Positions 38,566 through 48,338 of a stretch of DNA of 64,000 nt are shown here, piece by piece. The notes under the pieces are model-generated. The model had not been told where the DNA came from. It worked only from the letters and a program-made list of their open reading frames with translations, and did not search any database. A program made the translations under genes and the position numbers. Origin of the DNA: Ipomoea triloba (Eukaryota; Streptophyta; Magnoliopsida; Solanales; Convolvulaceae). The DNA lies in assembly GCF_003576645.1 (NCBI RefSeq), contig NC_044920.1, forward strand, positions 566,289 to 630,288, read 5' to 3'. Position 1 is the stretch's first letter. Each line of letters begins with the position of its first letter.

Positions 38566-39461
38566 TGATGGGTAAATACGCAATTGGACTACGCGCGCAC
38601 TTTGCCACCCTACTTGACAACCACTCGGTCGGTCCGCATCGACCACTCTACACCCCGTCGACATCCACTCGGTCGGTCCGCATCCACCACTCTACACTCC
38701 GTCGACAACCACTCGGTCGGTCCGCATCGACCACTCTACATTCCGTCGACATCCACTCGGTCGGTCCGCATCCACCACTCTACACTCCGTCGACAACCAC
38801 TCGGTCGGTCCGCATCAACCACTCTACATTCCGTCGACATCCACTCGGTCGGTCCGCATCCACCACTCTACACTCCGTCGACAACCACTCGGTCGGTCCG
38901 CATCAACCACTCTACACTCCGTCAACAACCACTCGGTCGGCCTATTATCATCCTACGGGCGACTTATTGCCACCCTACGGGCAGCCTACTAAGGAGCTAG
39001 GAGATTCCGAATTATAGGAATCATTTGAGCTCCCCGAAGATTCTAATCGTTTGCAATGCTCGAGGCGACAAGTGATGGCATTTTGTGAGTAATTGCTCTG
39101 CCACCTCGAGCACGTCACGGAGATCCTGCAGAGCGACTGTTCAAGGTGACCAATGCCGACATGACACGTCAGACCATCCGCATGTCATCCGTTGAGTACT
39201 CACGTGACCTGCTTAGTATAAATAGGGGGATCACACCCCTCATTTGGGGGGGAGAGAACTCATCAGTACTAGACTAATACACTTGCGATTTGATCATCAT
39301 CTTTCTCTTGCTTACTTTTTATTACTGTTCGTCACTCGTAGAGCGATATAGCTTCGAACCGTTCAGTCGTCGACCGGTGACCCACCGAGCGACATCCTTC
39401 ACCACCCGTAGCACACGTATTCGTAGCGTAATCGTAGACCCCGTTTACATTAACGCTATCA
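38566..39461 (+). repeat. 5' LTR (896 bp) with a 44-bp tandem array
   Basis: It holds seven full 44-bp units of ACCACTCGGTCGGTCCGCAT type plus a partial one (about 38620-38945), four in the 3' LTR. The difference of three units (132 bp) accounts for the whole length difference between LTRs. A TATA box lies at 39217-39224. Confidence 0.95.
39217..39224 (+). promoter_or_regulatory. LTR TATA box
   Basis: TATAAATA in the LTR, with the counterpart at 51408-51415 in the 3' LTR. It would drive the genomic transcript of the element. Confidence 0.75.
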
Positions 39462-39480
39462 TTGGCGCCGTCTGTGGGGA
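39462..39480 (+). other. Primer-binding site
   Basis: TTGGCGCCGTCTGTGGGGA follows directly on the 5' LTR, where the tRNA primer for minus-strand DNA synthesis pairs. The tRNA was not identified. Confidence 0.7.
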
Positions 39481-39546
39481 CTGGACAAGTCACTTCGTCT
39501 ATCCCGTTATTTTTCTTTCTTCTCACAACCCTCTATTGACCTCAAA

Positions 39547-42500
39547 ATGACGAACAGCAGGAAAAGTTTGAGCCAAAGTCATGCGCGTAGGGGGAGTCCA
39601 ACCCGGCAGGTTGGGCCTCACCCCAACAATGTGATGGAACCACTCCCAGAAGATGATCTACGTCGCCAGTTGGAACGATCCAGGAGCCTGATGAACGAGC
39701 TGACATCCAACCAAAGGCGATCCAGGAGCCTGATGAACGAGCTGACATCCAACCAAAGGCAAGCCAGGAGCCTGATGAACGAGCTGACATCCAACCAAAG
39801 GCAAGATGCACGACCTACCCAACCGGTCAACCCGAATGTAGGCGAACGTGCTGGGCAGACAAGTTTTCAAATTCCAATAACATATGCCATGCTGCCCCCT
39901 ACGGGCCAAATGCTGACTCCAACACCAGGTGCACTTGGGGGAAACCCGTTGCAAGGAGCTCCACAACAAGGATTGACTCCGATGTACCAAACGTGGCCGG
40001 GGACTCCTGGATACTATGTTGTATCACCCACTCCCCAAATGATGGCGATCCCTCAAATCCCCGCCGTGGGACAACAGGTGCCCCAACCTTCCCAGAGGCA
40101 ACAGTCGCACCCCCAACCTCAAGATCGTAACTTGGAGGAAGTCCAATCTACGGATCGCACACGGAGGTCCGATCGAGAGGGACGTCGGTATGATCCCATC
40201 CAACGTAGGAGCGCTTTCGATCGCATCCAGAATAGTGTTAGATCTCGCTTGGGGCCCCAAAATGACAATGAACACGCGAGACAGAGGTCCCGAAGGACTG
40301 TGGAGGAAAGCAGCACTGGAAGTGCACAATATGGGGGCGCCCGTTCAGCTGATAGAAGGGCACGACCAGCCGGTCGAGTACGCGATCGGCGGACCAGTCG
40401 AGTAGACGATCAACCGGCTAGGGAAGATCGGCGGACCAGTCGAGTAGACGATCAACCGGCTAGGGAAGAGAGGCGGACCAGTCGAGTAGACGATCAACCG
40501 GCTAGGGAAGAGAGGCGACTCGATGAAGAAGATGATCAACCGGCTAGGGAAGAGAGGCGACTCGATGAAGAAGATAGTCCCCGCCGCCAAATGGCCAGGA
40601 TGCAGGAAAGAGTAGATCGTTTGCAACAAGAACTTCGCGAGAAAGTCGGCGTGAGAAAAGAACCATCATGCCCGCTAATTTCCACCCCCTTTACGGACGA
40701 CATCATGAATGCCCACTACCCGCAGGACCTCCAGATCCCGTTGGCCCACACTTATTCCGGGCGATACGACCCGCAAGAGCATGTCGACATGTATTATGGC
40801 AACATGTTGATGTTGGGAGTAAGCGATGCGGTCATTTGCAGAGCTTTCTTCGCCACCTTGGTCGGTAAGGCGGCCGAATGGTTCAAGGATTTAGAGCGGG
40901 GGTCGATCAGAAATTTCGGCCAGCTGGCCGATAAGTTCGTAAAGCGCTTCGCTGCAAGTAAATCGAGAAAGAAATCTTACACTTGCCTGAACAAGGTGAA
41001 TCAAGCTGTGGGAGAACCGTTGTCTACTTTCTTATTCAGATGGGAACGTGAGGTTGATGAGGTTGAACCAATGGAGGACCGGGTAGCAATCCAAGCTTTC
41101 CTTGCATCACTTTGTTCTGGGGCGCTCTACTACGACCTCATAGTTAATCCCCCCCGAACCTATGAGGAGGCCATCACTAGAGCTAAACATCATGCAGACG
41201 CCACCGAAGCCAACATGGCAAAGAGACGTGATGAGCAACCGGCCAATCGGGACAGAGGCCATGATCAAAGGAAGAATAGACCACCGTTCAAACACGTCAA
41301 ACAACACAACCGACCAGATGACGTACCACGTTTCACTCCGTTGAACAGACCCTTGGTGGAAGTTTTGCAGTTTGCCGAGCAATGCAATCTGGTCCACCCG
41401 CCGGAGCCGGTACCTGAGGGGGAGGACAAGAGCAAGTATTGTGCTTTCCACAGAGTCAAGGGACACAATACTTCGGAGTGCATGGCCTTGCGCGTGCTCA
41501 TCGAACAACTCATTCAGAATGGAGAGTTGGGGCAATTTGTGATGAAGGGAGATAGAAACAAAGGAAAAACGGAGAGGAATGTGTGGAAAAGGAATCCCGA
41601 AAAGAACAACAAGGCATTCGTCCCACCTGGGACAGCTGACGAGAAGGCTGTCGGAAAGAAACCAGTGATCCACGTCATCTACGGGGGCCCTGAAGGAGGT
41701 GACTCTTCGCGCCAAAGGAAGCAATGGGCGAGGAACTTATACGTCGGGACGATCCACTCGGAACCCCGAGAGAAGAAAAAGCGTACAGAGCCAATATCTT
41801 TCACTGACGATGATCTACCACTCCATGGGGAAACCCAAAATGACCCGCTCGTCGTCACACTAGATGTCAGCGGAACGGATGTCCAGCGGGTGCTGGTCGA
41901 CACAGGGAGCTCTGTGAACATTTTATATTTTGACGTCTTTACACAATTGGGTTTGTCCACCGATCGGTTAACCCCCATTCGGACCCCGCTGTCTGGTTTC
42001 ACTGGCGACTCCATAGAAGCAGAGGGAGTCATCCGCTTGGACGTGGAGTTGGGCAGCCAACCGAACGTATTGAAGACTACCATGGACTTTGTGGTAGTAA
42101 AATTGAAATGTGTTCACAACGCTATACTTGGACGACCAGGCATCACTCGCGCAGCTGCTGTTATATCCATGAGCCACTTGTGCATGAAGTTCCATACACC
42201 TAATGAGATTGGAGTGGTCCGAGGAGACCAACGTGCTGCTCGGCAATGCTACGTGCGAGCGGTCAAGCAGTCGGACCGGGAGGAAAGTAGGATTCACACC
42301 ATATCCCAGCAGGTCGACCATGGAGAGCTGAAGGAAAAACCACAACCTGCCTCAGAATTGGAAGAAATCATACTTGACTCCGACCGACCAGAAAGAGTAG
42401 TCAAGATCGGTCGAGGACTCCCTGTCGACCTACGTGAAGACATCATTGGAGTGTTGCAGAGATACAAGAATGTTTTCGCTTGGGGACCGGAAGACATGCT

Positions 42501-45500
42501 CGGAGTTGATCGATCTGTCATTTGCCACCGCTTGTCAATCCAGCCAGGTTCAAAACCGGTCAAGCAAAAGAAAAGGCACCTGTCGAGTGAAAGAAGGGAA
42601 TTCGTGAAAAAGGAGACCGCCACACTCTTGGCAGTAGGGCACGTCCGAGAAGTCCTCTACCCGGAATGGTTAGCCAATGTAGTCCTTGCGCCTAAACCGC
42701 CAACATGGAGAATGTGCGTGGACTACACCGATTTGAACAAAGCTTGTCCGAAGGATCCATATCCCTTACCAAATCCCGACCAGATGGTTGATGAAACAGC
42801 CGGGTGTGAGCTGCTAAGTTTCATGGACGCATTCAAAGGATACCATCAAATCTTCATGAGCAAGGAAGATGAAGAGAAGACTGCTTTCATCACTCCAGAC
42901 GGAGTGTTTTGCTATGTGGTAATGGCATTTGGTCTGCGGAACTCCGGAGCTACATACCAAAGGATGGTGAACAAGCTGTTTAAAGGATTGCTCGGGTCGA
43001 CTATGGAAGCATATGTGGATGACATGCTCATCAAGAGTCGACTGAAGGAAACTCATCCTGCCGATCTTGCCCGGGCATTCAAGGTGATGGAAACTTTCAA
43101 CCTGCGTCTGAACCCAAGTAAGTGTACTTTTGCTGTTCAGACGGGAAAATTCTTGGGGTTCATGATGACGGGGCGGGGGATCGAGCCAAACCCCGAGAAG
43201 GTCAGAGCGATAATGGAGATGCAACCCCCCCGATCAGTCAAGGATGTTCAGCGACTGACCGGTCGACTAGCAGCGCTTAGCCGTTTCCTATCCAAGTCAG
43301 CCGAAAAGTCTCTGCCGTTCTTTCAGATTTTGAAAAAATCGAATGGCTTTGAATGGACGCCGGCGTGTCAATCGGCTTTTGAAGATTTGAAGGTGTACTT
43401 GAGCTCTGCACCAGTCCTATCGAAGCCAGAGAAAGATGAGGTCTTGTTCGTTTATTTGGCTGTGTCCGACCGAGCGGTCAGCTCCGTGCTCGTCCGTGAA
43501 GAAAACAAGGGAATCCAGAAGCCGATCTACTACGTGAGCAAAGCTCTTCAAGGACCGGAGCTGAGGTACACAAAATTTGAGAAGACAGCGTTGGCGCTCT
43601 GGGCAACAGCCAAAAGACTTGCAGCCTACTTCCAGGCTCACCCGATAGTAGTGCTAACCGATCAACCGTTAGGAACGATCCTCAGGAATCCAACATCATC
43701 AGGGCGATTAATCAAATGGGCCATGATGCTCACCCAGTTCGCGATTGAGTATAAGCCCCGTCCTGCCATCAAGGGTCAAGCATTGGTTGATTTCATCGTC
43801 GAGTGCACCGCACGCGACCCGGAACCCGACCGAACGACTGCGCTGGAAGAACCGTGGTGGGAAGTTTCTACTGATGGGTCGTCAAGCAAGAAGGGATGTG
43901 GGGGTGGAATTGTGCTCACCTCCCCTAAGGGCTTCAAGATTTATCAAGCCTTGATTTTCAAATTCCAACCTACCAATAACGAAGCAGAATACGAGGCGCT
44001 CATCGGCGGGTTGCGACTGGCTAAGCAGATGAAGGCTGAACGGTTAAGGGCACGATCAGACTCCCGGTTAATAATCGGACAGCTATCCAGCACGATCGAT
44101 GCAAAGGAGGACCGGATGATACAGTACAAGGATATTGCGCTCGAACTACTACAACAATTCAAAAAATACGAGCTGATCCAAATACCAAGGATGGAGAACA
44201 CGGACGCTGACATGCTCTCCAAGTTGACTCAAGAAGCTCCTGAATACGTGTCCAAAATCGCACGCATTGAAGAAGTCGGAGCGCCAAGCATTGATGTCAT
44301 AGAGGTCCACCCGGTCGAGATAGGCGAGCCAGACTGGATGTACGACTTGAAGAATTACATCGCCAACGGCACTCTACCTGACGACTCCTCCCGGGCAAAG
44401 AAAGTTAAGTTGAGGGCACCGCGCTTCCAATTGGTCGATGATAGACTCTACAAAAGATCATATGGTGGACCGCTTCTTCGGTGCTTAACCAACGACGAGG
44501 CGAAAATTGTGATGGAGGAAGTTCATGAGGGGATCTGTTCTGCCCATCAAGGACCGAGAACACTCGCGCAAAAGATCGTTCTAATGGGTTACTACTGGCC
44601 TTCGATCAACTTGGATTGCGAGCAGTATGTTCGACGATGCGCCACTTGCCAAGAATTTCACAAGTTACCAGGTCGACCAGCCACCTACTATCAACCCGTC
44701 AGCGAGGTAATACCATTTGCGAGGTGGGGAGTGGACCTGATCGGAGCATTCCCAATGGCAGCTGGACGCAAAAAGTATGTGATTGTGGCGATTGATTACT
44801 TCACTAAGTGGGTGGAAGCAAAGGCTTTGGCAACTATCACTTCTCAACAGTGTCAAAAGTTCCTTTGGAAAAATGTGATTACTCGTTTCGGGGTACCCGT
44901 TCAATTGATCACAGACAACGGGACACAATTTGATAGCCGGCCATTTAAGAACTTCATGGCTCATTTGGGCATAAGGCATACCCGGGTGGCCGTAGCTTAC
45001 CCGCAAGCGAATGGTCAAGTGGAGAACACCAACCGGACGATCCCGCAAGCGAATGGTCAAGTGGAGAACACCAACCGGACGATCTTGGATGGATTGAAAA
45101 AGAAATTGCAAACTGCGGGTCGAGGCTGGGTTGAAGAGGTTTCGTATGTTCTTTGGACGTACCGGACCACCCCGCGTCGGGCAACGAATGAGACACCTTT
45201 CTCCCTGACGTATGGATTCGAGGCAAGAGTCCCAATCGAAGCATGGCTCCCTACCACTCGGGAGAAAAATTACGATCCGGAAGAGAATGATGAGATGCAA
45301 GGTACGGAACTCAATTTCATAGACGAAAAAAGGGACATGGCAGCTCGGAGGTTAATAGAATATCAGAAGAGTGCCAAAGTAGCGCATGACGGTCGAGTGA
45401 ACCCACGATATTTCCAAGTAGGAGATCTGGTCCTACGACGGAGGGAAGCCAGCAGACCGACCGATCGCGGAAAATTTGCCAAGAAATGGGAAGGGCCCTA

Positions 45501-45609
45501 CAAGGTTTCCGCAATGGTTCAGCCAGGTACCTATAAGTTAGAAACTCTTTCCGGTCGATTAGTCGACCGAGTGTGGAACTCTGAGCACCTTATTAAATTT
45601 CATAAGTAG
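39547..45609 (+). CDS. Gag-Pol polyprotein, Ty3/gypsy Tat-type
   Basis: One uninterrupted frame of 2,020 aa. Gag: a low-complexity N-terminus with two 14-aa repeat arrays, the retrotransposon gag core (about 373-560) and a CAFHRVKGHNTSEC zinc-knuckle-like motif (about 629). Protease: VDTGSSVNIL (about 783). Reverse transcriptase: MDAFKGYHQ and the active site YVDDML (about 1157). First RNase H from about 1295. Second, archaeal-type RNase H with STDGSS (about 1440) and NNEAEYEALIGGL. Integrase: zinc finger with CATCQEF, then the DDE residues in WGVDLIGAF (about 1727), TDNGTQFD (about 1789) and QVEN. The 14 residues PQANGQVENTNRTI are exactly duplicated (1819-1846), so the catalytic Glu region is present twice, which may impair integration. 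GDLVLRR (about 1958) starts the integrase C-terminus. Confidence 0.95.
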   Translation: MTNSRKSLSQSHARRGSPTRQVGPHPNNVMEPLPEDDLRRQLERSRSLMNELTSNQRRSRSLMNELTSNQRQARSLMNELTSNQRQDARPTQPVNPNVGERAGQTSFQIPITYAMLPPTGQMLTPTPGALGGNPLQGAPQQGLTPMYQTWPGTPGYYVVSPTPQMMAIPQIPAVGQQVPQPSQRQQSHPQPQDRNLEEVQSTDRTRRSDREGRRYDPIQRRSAFDRIQNSVRSRLGPQNDNEHARQRSRRTVEESSTGSAQYGGARSADRRARPAGRVRDRRTSRVDDQPAREDRRTSRVDDQPAREERRTSRVDDQPAREERRLDEEDDQPAREERRLDEEDSPRRQMARMQERVDRLQQELREKVGVRKEPSCPLISTPFTDDIMNAHYPQDLQIPLAHTYSGRYDPQEHVDMYYGNMLMLGVSDAVICRAFFATLVGKAAEWFKDLERGSIRNFGQLADKFVKRFAASKSRKKSYTCLNKVNQAVGEPLSTFLFRWEREVDEVEPMEDRVAIQAFLASLCSGALYYDLIVNPPRTYEEAITRAKHHADATEANMAKRRDEQPANRDRGHDQRKNRPPFKHVKQHNRPDDVPRFTPLNRPLVEVLQFAEQCNLVHPPEPVPEGEDKSKYCAFHRVKGHNTSECMALRVLIEQLIQNGELGQFVMKGDRNKGKTERNVWKRNPEKNNKAFVPPGTADEKAVGKKPVIHVIYGGPEGGDSSRQRKQWARNLYVGTIHSEPREKKKRTEPISFTDDDLPLHGETQNDPLVVTLDVSGTDVQRVLVDTGSSVNILYFDVFTQLGLSTDRLTPIRTPLSGFTGDSIEAEGVIRLDVELGSQPNVLKTTMDFVVVKLKCVHNAILGRPGITRAAAVISMSHLCMKFHTPNEIGVVRGDQRAARQCYVRAVKQSDREESRIHTISQQVDHGELKEKPQPASELEEIILDSDRPERVVKIGRGLPVDLREDIIGVLQRYKNVFAWGPEDMLGVDRSVICHRLSIQPGSKPVKQKKRHLSSERREFVKKETATLLAVGHVREVLYPEWLANVVLAPKPPTWRMCVDYTDLNKACPKDPYPLPNPDQMVDETAGCELLSFMDAFKGYHQIFMSKEDEEKTAFITPDGVFCYVVMAFGLRNSGATYQRMVNKLFKGLLGSTMEAYVDDMLIKSRLKETHPADLARAFKVMETFNLRLNPSKCTFAVQTGKFLGFMMTGRGIEPNPEKVRAIMEMQPPRSVKDVQRLTGRLAALSRFLSKSAEKSLPFFQILKKSNGFEWTPACQSAFEDLKVYLSSAPVLSKPEKDEVLFVYLAVSDRAVSSVLVREENKGIQKPIYYVSKALQGPELRYTKFEKTALALWATAKRLAAYFQAHPIVVLTDQPLGTILRNPTSSGRLIKWAMMLTQFAIEYKPRPAIKGQALVDFIVECTARDPEPDRTTALEEPWWEVSTDGSSSKKGCGGGIVLTSPKGFKIYQALIFKFQPTNNEAEYEALIGGLRLAKQMKAERLRARSDSRLIIGQLSSTIDAKEDRMIQYKDIALELLQQFKKYELIQIPRMENTDADMLSKLTQEAPEYVSKIARIEEVGAPSIDVIEVHPVEIGEPDWMYDLKNYIANGTLPDDSSRAKKVKLRAPRFQLVDDRLYKRSYGGPLLRCLTNDEAKIVMEEVHEGICSAHQGPRTLAQKIVLMGYYWPSINLDCEQYVRRCATCQEFHKLPGRPATYYQPVSEVIPFARWGVDLIGAFPMAAGRKKYVIVAIDYFTKWVEAKALATITSQQCQKFLWKNVITRFGVPVQLITDNGTQFDSRPFKNFMAHLGIRHTRVAVAYPQANGQVENTNRTIPQANGQVENTNRTILDGLKKKLQTAGRGWVEEVSYVLWTYRTTPRRATNETPFSLTYGFEARVPIEAWLPTTREKNYDPEENDEMQGTELNFIDEKRDMAARRLIEYQKSAKVAHDGRVNPRYFQVGDLVLRRREASRPTDRGKFAKKWEGPYKVSAMVQPGTYKLETLSGRLVDRVWNSEHLIKFHK

Positions 45610-45689
45610 GTTGGTTGCTCGAATGTAACTTGCATCTAGAATAATTAAGTTGAAGTGTTTTTGGGAATTTTTCATTGAAGAGTAATGGT

Positions 45690-45691
<2 letters not shown>

Positions 45692-45724
<33 letters not shown>
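45692..45724. repeat. Poly-A run (33 A)
   Basis: An uninterrupted A run just after the gag-pol stop. Other long A runs in this element are at 46068-46093, 48057-48105 and 50515-50553. Confidence 0.9.
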
Positions 45725-45730
<6 letters not shown>

Positions 45731-45744
45731 GGCATGCTCGTTTG

Positions 45745-46035
45745 GGGTTTGCGTTCGACCTGCACGAGTCTTCGTTTGGGTTGCATTCAACCTGCACGAG
45801 TCTTCGTTTGGGGTTTTGTTCGACCTGCACGAGTCTTCGTTTGGGGTTACGTTCAACCTGCACGAGTTTTCGTTTGGGGTTGCGTTCAACCTGCACGAGT
45901 CTTCGTTTGGGGTTGCGTTCGACCTGCACGAACCTTCGTTTGAGGTTTTGTTCGACCTGCACGAATCTTCGTTTGGGGTTGTGTTCAACCTGCACGAATT
46001 TTCGTTTGGGGTTTTGTTCGACCTGCACGAAGTTA
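45745..46035. repeat. 33-bp tandem array, about nine copies
   Basis: TTCGTTTGGGGTTGCGTTCA then ACCTGCACGAGTC recurs at a 33-bp period (nine CTGCACGA occurrences). Because 33 is a multiple of three, several frames on both strands stay open with 11-aa repeats. There is no evidence that it is translated. It lies downstream of the antisense genes, so it may be in their 3' region. Confidence 0.85.
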
Positions 46036-46335
46036 CCCGGTTGAGTGTGTCTATGCACCGTCTTGACAAAAAAAAAAAAAAAAAAAAAAAAAACTCTTCG
46101 CCATGTTCATTAGACTCCTCTACGGTTTAATCCGGTGTAGGGTGGGTTTTCCATTATGTGTGGAGTGAATATTGCTTCATGGGTCAAAGTGATGCACGAA
46201 AACATCAAGTCATAAAAAAGAGGAAATACTTGAAAGAGTACGATAGTCTGACTGACACAAGAACGGGGTCAGCCTCCCGAGCACACGAAGGAAAACCTAA
46301 AGAACAATTAAAGGAGAGCAAAGCGGTCAAGGATC

Positions 46336-47661
46336 TTAATTGCATGAGGATGTTGCAGAAGGATCAATCGAACTTGTTGAAGGCTTGCTGAATGGTTCTG
46401 GACCAGGAGGTGTCAGATCGGCGGGTAGCACAACACGGACCTCTTCCCAGTCGTCCGGAAGGGCAGCCTCCAGTGTGCGATACAAGTTTTGTTGCATCCC
46501 CTTTTTTCCCTTGTGGTATCCCCAGCCAGCCACCCTACGGAGCATCTTTGATATCACTGGATCATCCCGAAACATGTGGAATAGAGGTAGAGCAGCTTCC
46601 TCAGATGGGCACAGAGTAGAGAGCAGACCAGGTATTTCGGTCGGATGAGAGGCGAAATGAGCAATGGCGTCCCTGCGAAACTGATCGGATTTCGGATATT
46701 GCTTTAAAGATTCCTCCAACTGGGCCACCCGCGCGCGATAAGACTCAAGTTGGTTTTCCAAATCCCTCATCGTGGCTTTAAATGCTTGTGACTCTTCTTC
46801 CCGCTTCATGGCATATAGTTGACACCGCATGAATAGCTCGGTGCTTGTGTTTGCAACCTGCCACACGATCACGCACAAATAAAAAAAAAAAAAAAGGATG
46901 TAGAGAGCCAGAACGATTGACAATCAGAGGAGAAATACGTACGTAGGATAAGTGTTGGGCCATCTTTGCGGCGACCTCTTCATTGGTATCACTGACGACA
47001 CTCGCAGGTGGGGGGCCTAGCTCGGACAGTAGGTTGAACATTTTTGGTAGATCAGCCGTCCCACGAACAAGTGCACGTACGTGAGGGGGTCCCTCTTCCG
47101 CAAGTCGAGGCATCTCACGATTGGTTGCGAGTGTACTACCAGGAACCTTAGTTTCAACCTCAACCTCACCTAGAGGACGCTTGCCCAATGACGTAGAAGG
47201 AACTGGAGCGATAGAAGAACTAGACGGAGGGGGTCCAATGGGTAACTGGTCGGTCTCGTGGTGGTCAGATGGTGCGGACTTCCTTTTCAGAGTGATCTTC
47301 GATGATTGAGACTGATCAATACCGAATGACGACTTCCCCCCAGCACCTACAAATTCCTCAAGGTCAGGGTCAAGGTCCATTGCTAGATGACCTGCAAGAT
47401 AAGTAACAAAACAAGTGAGGAATCAAAGGCAATAACAAAGCAGATTGCATAATGTCACACGTCCAACTCACCATCTGGGACAACCTGACGTTGAACCCCA
47501 TACATCGGAGGGGTAGATGAGCTGCAGCCAATGCCTCTGGAGAGTGATAATTATCCCAAGAATAGCACTCCGATGAAATCTTCTCGACTGCATCCTTGAT
47601 CTCTAAAGTCTCAGGTGGTAGCACGCACTTGCGCATTCGACGAGACCACTCATTTTTGAAA
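46336..47661 (-). pseudogene. Truncated, frameshifted copy of the antisense gene
   Basis: Within the repeated block 46068-47661 (copy of 48057-49673), exons 2 and 3 and the last part of exon 1 of the antisense gene are duplicated almost without change. It breaks off after TTTTTGAAA at 47661. It carries a one-base deletion in the exon-1 part (GGAGGGGTAG where the other copy has one more G, near 47510). Its stop is three codons early (TAA at 46336). There is no upstream exon or TATA box, so it is probably not expressed as a full protein. Confidence 0.8.
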
Positions 47662-47807
47662 TTTAGTATCTAACATGTCTTGGCCCAAATTATAATTAAG
47701 TCATCTCGCTCCAACTCAAATCCTTCAAATAGTGACAAGCATATGGTGGCCCAACCCATATATTTGACATCAAAGAAATCCAAAGTTATAGAGCATCCTA
47801 AAGAGCG

Positions 47808-48056
47808 ATTGTTATGCTATGGACTCGGGTCTATGTTTATAATTTTAGAATTTTATTTTCACAATTACAGAATTTTATATTTACAATTTCATAAATCTAT
47901 ATTCAATAGTATAACACTATTTTTGAATCTATATAACAAAATTGTGAATATAGAGTTCAAAAATTGTAAATATTGAGTAATTTAATTTTGTATATTGAGA
48001 TCTAAAATTTTGAATATAGAGTTCTAAATTTGTAAACACAAAGTTCTGTAATTGTG
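47808..48056. mobile_element. Truncated palindromic-end MITE
   Basis: It starts TTGTTATGCTATGGACTCGG then GTCTA, matching the start of the 52008-52552 element. The core is ATTTTACAATT/TATAGAGTTC tandem-type sequence. The other end is missing; it runs straight into the 49-A run at 48057. Confidence 0.6.
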
Positions 48057-48109
<53 letters not shown>

Positions 48110-48338
48110 TCGCCATGTTCATTAGACTCCTCTACGGTTTAATCCGGTGTAGGGTGGGTTTTCCATTATGTGTGGAGTGAATATTGCTTCATGGGTCAAA
48201 GTGATGCACGAAAACATCAAGTCATAAAAAAGAGGAAATACTTGAAAGAGTACGATAGTCTGACTGACACAAAAACGGGGTCAGCCTCCCGAGCACACGA
48301 AGGAAAACCTAAAGAACAATTAAAGGAGAGCAAAGCGG

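Noticed and set aside
38565..39017. 150-aa frame in the 5' LTR with repeated SVGPHRPLYTPS
   Set aside because: It is the translation of the 44-bp LTR array; LTRs of this type are not protein-coding and the array length varies between the LTRs.
46340..46648. 102-aa plus-strand frame, repeated at 48352-48660
   Set aside because: It is the shadow of exon 3 of the antisense gene, which has the recognisable coiled coil and the splice-compatible frame.
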